From the NCBI GenBank assembly GCA_003550305.1, contig QKYT01000468.1, forward strand, positions 20,216 through 46,597: a DNA stretch of 26,382 bases, written 5' to 3'. The notes beneath the pieces were generated by a model that was given only the letters and a program-made list of their open reading frames with translations, searched no databases and had not been told where the DNA came from. How positions within the stretch are numbered: position 1 is the stretch's first letter; each line of letters begins with the position of its first letter. Below are positions 20,329 to 26,382 of this stretch, piece by piece. Made by a program: the position numbers and the translations under genes. The DNA comes from Glomus cerebriforme. Taxonomy: Eukaryota > Glomeromycota > Glomeromycetes > Glomerales > Glomeraceae.

Positions 20329-20569
20329 GTTGTAGCCCAAACACTACCATGTCCCAAATCAAACTTGGGAAAACCTTATATCCGAAACTTGACCATGTCC
20401 CAAACTAACCCAGTCTTAAATGGTAGTTTGAGACGTCTTAAACATTTAAAATTTACTAGTTTTGTTTGGGATATGGTTAAATTTCGGACATAGGATTGTC
20501 ACAAGTTTGATTTGGGATATCCCAAGTCGGATTCGGGACATGGTTACGTTTGGCGGTTTGGGCTACAAC
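20329..20569. mobile_element. 241-bp MITE with 14-bp TIRs and 6-bp target duplication
   Basis: Perfect terminal repeats GTTGTAGCCCAAAC (20329-20342) and GTTTGGGCTACAAC (20556-20569) are flanked by AATACT at 20323-20328 and 20570-20575. Inside, variants of ACCATGTCCCAAA and its reverse complement recur at least five times in both orientations (for example 20347, 20387, 20465, 20503, 20534), so the element is largely built from one subterminal word. No coding capacity. The 6-bp duplication does not fix the superfamily. Confidence 0.82.
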
Positions 20570-23465
20570 AATACTAATAAATCATACGGCAGAAAGATTT
20601 TATTATAAAGTTTACTTTATAAGTTGCATAAAAAAGCAGGTTTACCTCTGAAATAAGATCTTCTTCATAATTATATTTTTCCCGTTAATAAAATATTTTA
20701 ACGCATGAAAATTTATTAGATCATTGGCTGATTAGATGTAGTTTTATAAGTCACAATCTGATGATCTTTTGAGTCAATTTTTTTATGAATTCAGATCCGG
20801 AAATTATTATCCTTGATATGTGATATGGAAAAGCTTAGGTGTATTTATTTATCTGCTTTAATTATAAGTTGTCAATAAAAATATAAATAAAAATTTGATT
20901 ATATCATGGCATCAATCTAGTTAAAATGATCACATGCCCATGCAATACGCAGTTGATTGAACATATCACTCACCATAGGGGTGTCTAAAGCCGTGTTCGA
21001 TCACGTGATTTGAAATAACTTTTAAAAATACTTACAATTTTAATGTTTACATATTTTCCGTTATAAAATAAAAAATTAAAAAATTTTATGCATTATATTC
21101 ATATATATAAATAATTTCTGAGATTATAATTCAAACGTAATTCTGGGCAAATTAAATTTGTGGCTAATACACCACAAACCTGTCACACAAAAAAGAGGTG
21201 CTAACCATAAAGATTCTTCATGACATGAGTCTCTGATTCGCTAAAATTGCAAGAGCGTTAATTTGTACGGTTAACTTCTGAATCAAAGATAATCATTCGA
21301 GGGCATGTTTTTTTTCAAGGAATCGCATTCACATTACTTACACTTTGCAGTATATATATGAGTGATGATTACATTCTTAATAAATATATGCCACTTTTTG
21401 AAGTAATTTTGCCTTTCCTTATATGAAAGTGCGCTATCCTGATTTTTTTTCATCGTGATATATAACTGATAGGAAATATAGCTGAAATTATTCTGCCATA
21501 CTAACCTAGAGATGGCTGCCTTCTTGCACAAGCTCGAATGCTATGTAATTTACTGATAATGCCTCATAACTTATTTGCTTCTATAAAGTTTAAAAAATTA
21601 ATAACGTAGATCATACCTTTTTTTCTTTTTGTGAAATCATGTCATGTTAAGTTGATTCATCTTTGCGCTATTATCTTAAAATGGATAAATGATACTTATT
21701 AGTGATTATTTGACGATTTTTGATCGCTGTCCCTGTTCACAAAAATGCATTTATATTTATTTATTAAAGCATAAAGACCAGTTAAAGATTCTTCCATTCC
21801 CATCAATATGGGCGGCAAGTATAACCTGGGGTGAAATCTATGGATTTTTTCTCTTAATAAAATACTGTAGATATGCACTATATAAATTATTAGTTGAATG
21901 AGATTTAATAACATATAAAATTAAATGATTTTTTGACACAGTAGAAGAGTATTACGTATATATGTTCAATTATAAACAGTAAACATAATTAATTGAAATA
22001 AATTCTAACTAGGGATGAAACCTAACCGGAATCTTATCCAAAGAGGCAAAGAATATTTTTTTTAAAAAAAAGAGAATTATAAAAATTTAAGATATATACT
22101 GTATTTTATATAATGAAGTTCATCGTTTTCAAAGTTCACGTGGATCGTATCATTTCCTTTTTAAACAAATTCATTGTTTGTCTAATATAGACTCGCTAGT
22201 TTAATTAAGGTTTTATTGTAATTTCATTAATGTTACTATATATACGGATATGTATTTAAAGAATTTTTAAAAATTTTAAAACGTTAGGTAAACTTAGTAT
22301 TCATGGAGTTGTGTTGTTTTGTTTTAATAGTACTAACAATATCAACTCTATTTTAGGGTTATGATTGTACACATGGAGTGTACAATCTTACATGCTTATT
22401 TATAATAAATTAGAAGTTATGGCATAATACTGGTGAAACGTGTAAATATTTGTCACTTTTTTCTTTAAGTACCTTGAGGAAAAATTTTTTTTAAAGTGTG
22501 TGATATACAGTACATTACTGGATGTAGCTTCCTTAATCGTACATTTCCGTGTGCACAATCCTAAGCCAATACTAGTATTTTGTTTTTTGTAACTCCTAAT
22601 TAAAAATTTTGACCAGAATTAAGATTAACTACTCGGCCAATAAAATTTTTAAAACTCTGGCCAATTATTTATTAAAGTTGGCTCAAATTACTGAGTTTAA
22701 AAACGAGAAGAAAATGTTTTAAAGAAACAAGTTCCACAACAGATTATTGATTGAAGGCTTTGAAGCCCAATGTGCTAATATGCTTTCAACCTTTAACGCA
22801 TTTAAAACTTTAAATGCTTTTCACCAACCATATTCTTTCTTAGAAAGTATAAACAATGATTGTCTTATGTCAAGCACATGTGACCCGTGATATTTGTTGT
22901 CGATCATTTATTTTTAAACATAACGCGTCTTAAAAAAAGAAAGAGGGTTACCAGAATAGGAAATATCAATCAAATAATACGATTTATCTTTGATATTGTA
23001 TAAATTATATTGTCTTATAATATTTATCGAGATATCGATCTTTTACAACTTGTGTAAATAGATGAATTATGTATGCGTGTCTGGGCTTTTTTTTTCCTTT
23101 TCGTATTGCTATGTTTATTTTTTTCAATCATTTTATAATTTAAATTCATAATATTGTTTAATTTGTTTCTTATACTGTACATAAAATCATACAGAAGCTT
23201 TCAACTTTATTTATTATAAATTCATTTCATAAAGTAAAGTATAATACTTGCGTAATAATAACATCATAGATATTCCTCAAATTGTAAAGGTTAAAAATGA
23301 TTATAAGTACGAATTGAGAATAAATGGATCAGATGTTATCCATTCGTAATATAAAGATGTTTAATAAAAGAAATCGAATTAAATAAATGAACATTTATAC
23401 GAAATCAAATGAATCTTTATAAATAAATGAAACAGATATCTAAATTGCTGGAATTTTCGAAACTT

Positions 23466-23504
23466 ATTCTTTCTTTTTTTTTTTTAAAAAAAAAAAAAAG
23501 AAAA
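23466..23504. repeat. Poly(T)/poly(A) hairpin
   Basis: A T run (23474-23485) directly followed by an A run (23486-23499), bounded by TTCTTTC and GAAAA, forms a nearly perfect self-complementary tract. Confidence 0.7.
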
Positions 23505-23867
23505 TTTAATACGATGAAACCTCCGAAACTCCCTAAATCAGACTCCATTTGTAAAAAAGAATAATTTTTAAAGATTTTGACTAAAATGCATTTTGTTAAT
23601 CCGAATAAGGATACATGACATGATCTTTGATTTAATAATGATTTTTTAATAAACCATCACATAATGAATGATTAGCCAATGTAATATATATAATTATATA
23701 ACATAAATTTCTAATTATTTAACAATTATACAAATTCTTTTTAAAGAAATTTGGCGATTTTTCGTTTGATATAGTATATTATTTATAAGCCAATCAAAAT
23801 TTTGATCGACCTAATCACGACATATTCTAAAAATTCCGATTACAAAATCCAATTTTAGAAATTCTTT

Positions 23868-23921
23868 AATAAAACCTGTTTCATATCTGTGTGTGAGATG
23901 GTGAGACACCTCCTTAAATAG
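23868..23921 (+). repeat. Upstream block shared with paralogue A
   Basis: AATAAAACCTGTTTC (23868-23882) and ACACCTCCTTAAATAG (23906-23921) match, inverted, the upstream region of paralogue A at 19029-19043 (15 of 15) and 19008-19023 (14 of 16). Confidence 0.5.
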
Positions 23922-24291
23922 AAAGCAGGTAAAATCTTGTAAATAGAATAAGCATCATAGATTACTGTACTGCTGTACTGCGTAAAATAATTTTTTTTGT
24001 TTTTTTTATTTAGAAAATATTATCTTTTAAAAGTTTCAAAATTATTTATCTTTTATTTCTTTTCTTTCGTTTTTTTTTTTTTTGCAAATAACATTAATTT
24101 AAAAATTAAAACTTTATATATATGCAAGACTATTTTTAGAAAATCGGTCAGAATTCTTAAATTGTAAGGATAAAAAAAAAATTTGATTTTTAAATATAAA
24201 ATTAATAAATCGACTGAAACCTTTACGTACATATCTTACATCCTAGAGAAATTTATCTATTGTTTGTGATTATTCAGTATTGTTCAAATCA

Positions 24292-24306
24292 TATATAAAT
24301 GAGTGA
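24292..24306 (+). promoter_or_regulatory. TATA box, extended motif, paralogue B
   Basis: TATATAAATGAGTGA lies 119-133 bp before the ATG at 24425 and is identical to the box of paralogue A. The spacing is longer than in A; a poly(T)-poly(A) tract (24323-24351) occupies part of the difference. Confidence 0.6.
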
Positions 24307-24424
24307 AAATCAAAAATCCTTTATTTTTTTTTTTAAAAACAAAAAAAAAAATTAACGTTACGAGGAATATTTTTCTGGAAAAAATTTTCAACCTCTAATA
24401 ATAAGATTTTCAAATCATAGAATC

Positions 24425-25629
24425 ATGGATAAAAAGATTGAGTTCATCAATTTATTAATACTTACACTATTGATGATTATGGTGAGATTTCTGTTCTCTC
24501 TAACGCTCGGAACCTTCTCTTCTCTTTCTTTTTTTATAATTTTTTCTTTTACATTTGTTTAGGCTTCTATACATACTCTTGTTAAATCGATCTTAATTTA
24601 TCGAACGCATGTTTCAAAATCTTCAAGTACGATAAAAATCATTTTAAATATAAGTGGTCTCTTGTTCGGTATATCCAACGTTGGATTACTTATTGCAACA
24701 AATAATACCATATCTTTGTCAAGTTGTTTGGTTGCTACGTATTTACAAATGATAATGGAATTCACATTCTCAGAATTAGTCATGATATTCTTAGTCTGGA
24801 AGCTAAGACAATTTGCAAAATCTAAAAAGCATGATTATTTCGGATGTGTATTACTTTTAACGAGAAGTTTATTTTATGTAAGTTATAAAATTATGAAAAT
24901 ATTCTTTATTATACTGTATATAAATATAATTAACGAATATATATATATATATATATATATATACTTGTATTTATATAGATAATATACATTGCATTCCTAC
25001 GACCACAAATAACATTTGAAGCAGAATGTGATAATAACATAAATAACGGAAGGATATTTCTTTTGGCAGCAATTATAACCGATCTTCTGATAGTTGCTTA
25101 CGTTGCATTTCGTTTCGTTCGATACACAAGAAGGATTGCAAATTCATCACAAACCGATCAACATATTCCTTTCTCCTCTAAATCAATAATATGGGATGCG
25201 TTACGTATCTCAATAACATCAATATTACATATAAACAATATAAACATCGTAACATTAAATGATTCAACTATCAGTCGCACAATACAAATCATCGTTATTA
25301 TTGCCTTATTATATTTAATAACTTTTGACCTAGTAAAATTGGATAATCCTACAAATGGAGAAGGTTCAGAAGTTGATATAGAAAGACCAATAAGTCACAT
25401 TTCAGAAACTTCAATATCCAGCGAAGACATTATATTAAGAGCTTCTAATGGAATGTTGGCAAATATGCCATTAAAGAACGTTCGAGATGAAATTAAAATG
25501 GAACAACAATATAATATTGTGAGGCTAGAACCAGATGGGGATATTGGTGTTTTACAACAACCTTTATCATTTTATGAAGTAGCATCAATTTTTTTAGGAA
25601 AGAAAAATAAAAAACGATCATCAATTTAG
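24425..25629 (+). CDS. Seven-helix membrane protein, paralogue B
   Basis: Exon 1 24425-24481 (57 nt), exon 2 24563-24877 (315 nt), exon 3 24979-25629 (651 nt with stop), 340 residues. The introns, 81 and 101 bp, have donors GTGAGA and GTAAGT and TAG acceptors, phase 0, in the same places as in paralogue A. Hydrophobic segments fall near residues 7-28, 43-65, 73-98, 112-131, 150-172, 193-214 and 225-242: seven helices with a very short N-terminus. The tail (about 243-340) is acidic then conserved: SISSEDIILRASNGML, MPLKNVRDEI, MEQQYNI, LSFYEVASIFLG. Over the last ~69 aligned tail residues about 50 are identical to paralogue A. No DRY-, NPxxY- or rhodopsin-type motif was seen, so any GPCR label would be inference. 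AATAAA is at 25689, 60 bp after the stop. Confidence 0.85.
24936..24962. repeat. (TA)n microsatellite in intron 2 of paralogue B
   Basis: A pure TA dinucleotide run within the second intron, just upstream of the acceptor region. Confidence 0.8.
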
Positions 25630-25688
25630 CGTCGGTTGACTAAAAAAGATGGTAAAAAAAAATTTAAAAACCAAATGATATAAAATCA

Positions 25689-25694
25689 AATAAA
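25689..25694 (+). terminator. Probable polyadenylation signal of paralogue B
   Basis: AATAAA 60 bp after the stop codon of the gene ending at 25629. Confidence 0.5.
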
Positions 25695-26103
25695 TGGTTT
25701 ATTATATATAACTTTATATTGTAAAAATGTCCAAATGACAAATAATTCATAGGTACAAAGGACTTTTTAGTATATATATATAGTGTACTTATTTCACATT
25801 AATAAAATAAAATTGTACAAAATTGGTCAGTTATTGTTTTTATATTTAAATATAATGATAAAAAGTTCATAGTATATCAATTTAACGTAACATCGGGATT
25901 GTTTTTCCTATTAAATGAAGTTACAAAATTCCAAAATTGTCCATTCAATCTAAATAAGGAATTTGTACAATTGTACTGTATCTATTTTATTTTTACAAAG
26001 ACTCTGTCAAGGGCTAAAAATAATAATAGGAATAATAGGAATTTTAAATAACGCTCTAGTCCTTTTTTAGTTAAATCAAAAAAAAATTTTTTTCCATTTC
26101 ACT
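25695..26103. other. Gene-free AT-rich spacer
   Basis: No coding frame supported. A perfect 12-bp palindrome GTACAATTGTAC lies at 25965-25976. Confidence 0.4.
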
Positions 26104-26187
26104 ATGGCTGATATTAAGTCTATAACTGATAATATGGTAGTAAATCCGGAAATTTTCCTTCTGAATTTTGATGGAAAAGACTATTAA
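26104..26187 (+). CDS. Short ORF or gene-start fragment, 27 codons
   Basis: ATG in a favourable context (CACTATGGCTG) opens MADIKSITDNMVVNPEIFLL, then NFDGKDY and a TAA stop. The composition looks more coding-like than its surroundings, but it is too short to assign and no splice continuation was found before the window ends. It may be a truncated gene copy. Confidence 0.2.
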   Translation: MADIKSITDNMVVNPEIFLLNFDGKDY

Positions 26188-26382
26188 TATGAGTATATAT
26201 ATCTACTATAAAAATCTATAAAAACCAACAATGATACAGAAATACTTTCCGAATATATTTATAGTACTTGCCTTTTTTATTAAAAAATTCAAGTTTCATT
26301 CGGGTTCATTACGTTATAATAATATTTATAAAATCCACACATTAGTACGATTTTTTGATACACACTAAATCGTTTTTTTTTT

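Larger units (their letters stand above)
20576..24291. other. Long gene-free spacer between the seven-helix genes
   Basis: About 3.7 kb with no gene I can support. Open frames of 65-71 codons at 21334-21531 and 21689-21914 overlap on opposite strands or lack any family features. Small structures are a 7-bp-stem hairpin TTTGTGG...CCACAAA near 21158-21180, a perfect 20-nt stem-loop at 22798-22817 (GCATTTAAA-AC-TTTAAATGC), and a T12/A14 hairpin at 23466-23504. Confidence 0.4.

Noticed and set aside
21334..21914. Three frames of 65-71 codons
   Set aside because: Two overlap on opposite strands, none resembles a family, and no promoter or splice context supports them.
17576..25629. Naming the seven-helix proteins as classical GPCRs
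   Set aside because: Topology fits, but no diagnostic GPCR motif is visible, so only a descriptive name is used.
1..26382. CRISPR array, rRNA genes, bacterial operons
   Set aside because: No regular spacer-repeat pattern, no rRNA-like sequence, and introns with fungal-type signals indicate a eukaryotic nuclear region.

Overview
The window looks like nuclear DNA of a very AT-rich fungus, most likely an arbuscular-mycorrhizal (Glomeromycotina, Rhizophagus-like) genome. This is inferred from four things: long gene-poor AT-rich spacers, short GT-AG introns with GTAAGT-type donors, dense non-autonomous transposon debris, and a single-exon BCS1-like AAA ATPase. BCS1-like ATPases are, from general knowledge, an expanded family in these fungi. 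Species is not proven by the sequence.

Layout. Positions 1-9.7 kb are mostly repeats. They hold a terminal-inverted-repeat (TIR) element (86-497), a possible small two-exon gene (731-1090), and a 1.7-kb hAT-like element with 8-bp target duplications that carries a 111-bp tandem array (2451-4183). Next come a degenerate ~170-bp satellite (5.05-6.61 kb), a decayed LINE ORF1-like reading frame with three in-frame stops (6.9-8.6 kb), and a 905-bp Tc1/mariner-type element with TA duplications and very long inverted arms (8816-9720). Positions 9.7-15.7 kb hold three plus-strand genes: a BCS1-like ATPase (10322-12121), an interferon-induced-6-16 (IFI6/ISG12)-type small membrane protein whose signal-peptide exon is recovered by splicing (12867-13525), and a six-exon small tetraspan protein (14811-15702). 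A MITE with 38-bp TIRs (14404-14615) lies between the last two. Positions 15.7-26.4 kb are dominated by two paralogous three-exon genes, arranged head to head about 5.7 kb apart. Each encodes a predicted seven-helix membrane protein with a strongly conserved cytoplasmic-type tail (minus strand 17576-18743; plus strand 24425-25629). The spacer between them holds a 241-bp MITE with 14-bp perfect TIRs and 6-bp target duplications (20329-20569) and no other gene that I can support.

How things fit. Five of the gene models have a TATA-like box either about 50 bp or about 130 bp upstream of the ATG. Three of these boxes share the extended motif TATATAAAYGAGWGA. The two seven-helix genes share exon lengths, intron phases, promoter box and some upstream sequence, so they look like an inverted duplication that has diverged. 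This pair is the best candidate for an undescribed system, possibly a fungal receptor-like family defined by its tail rather than by known GPCR motifs. No operons, CRISPR arrays, rRNA or convincing tRNA genes were seen.
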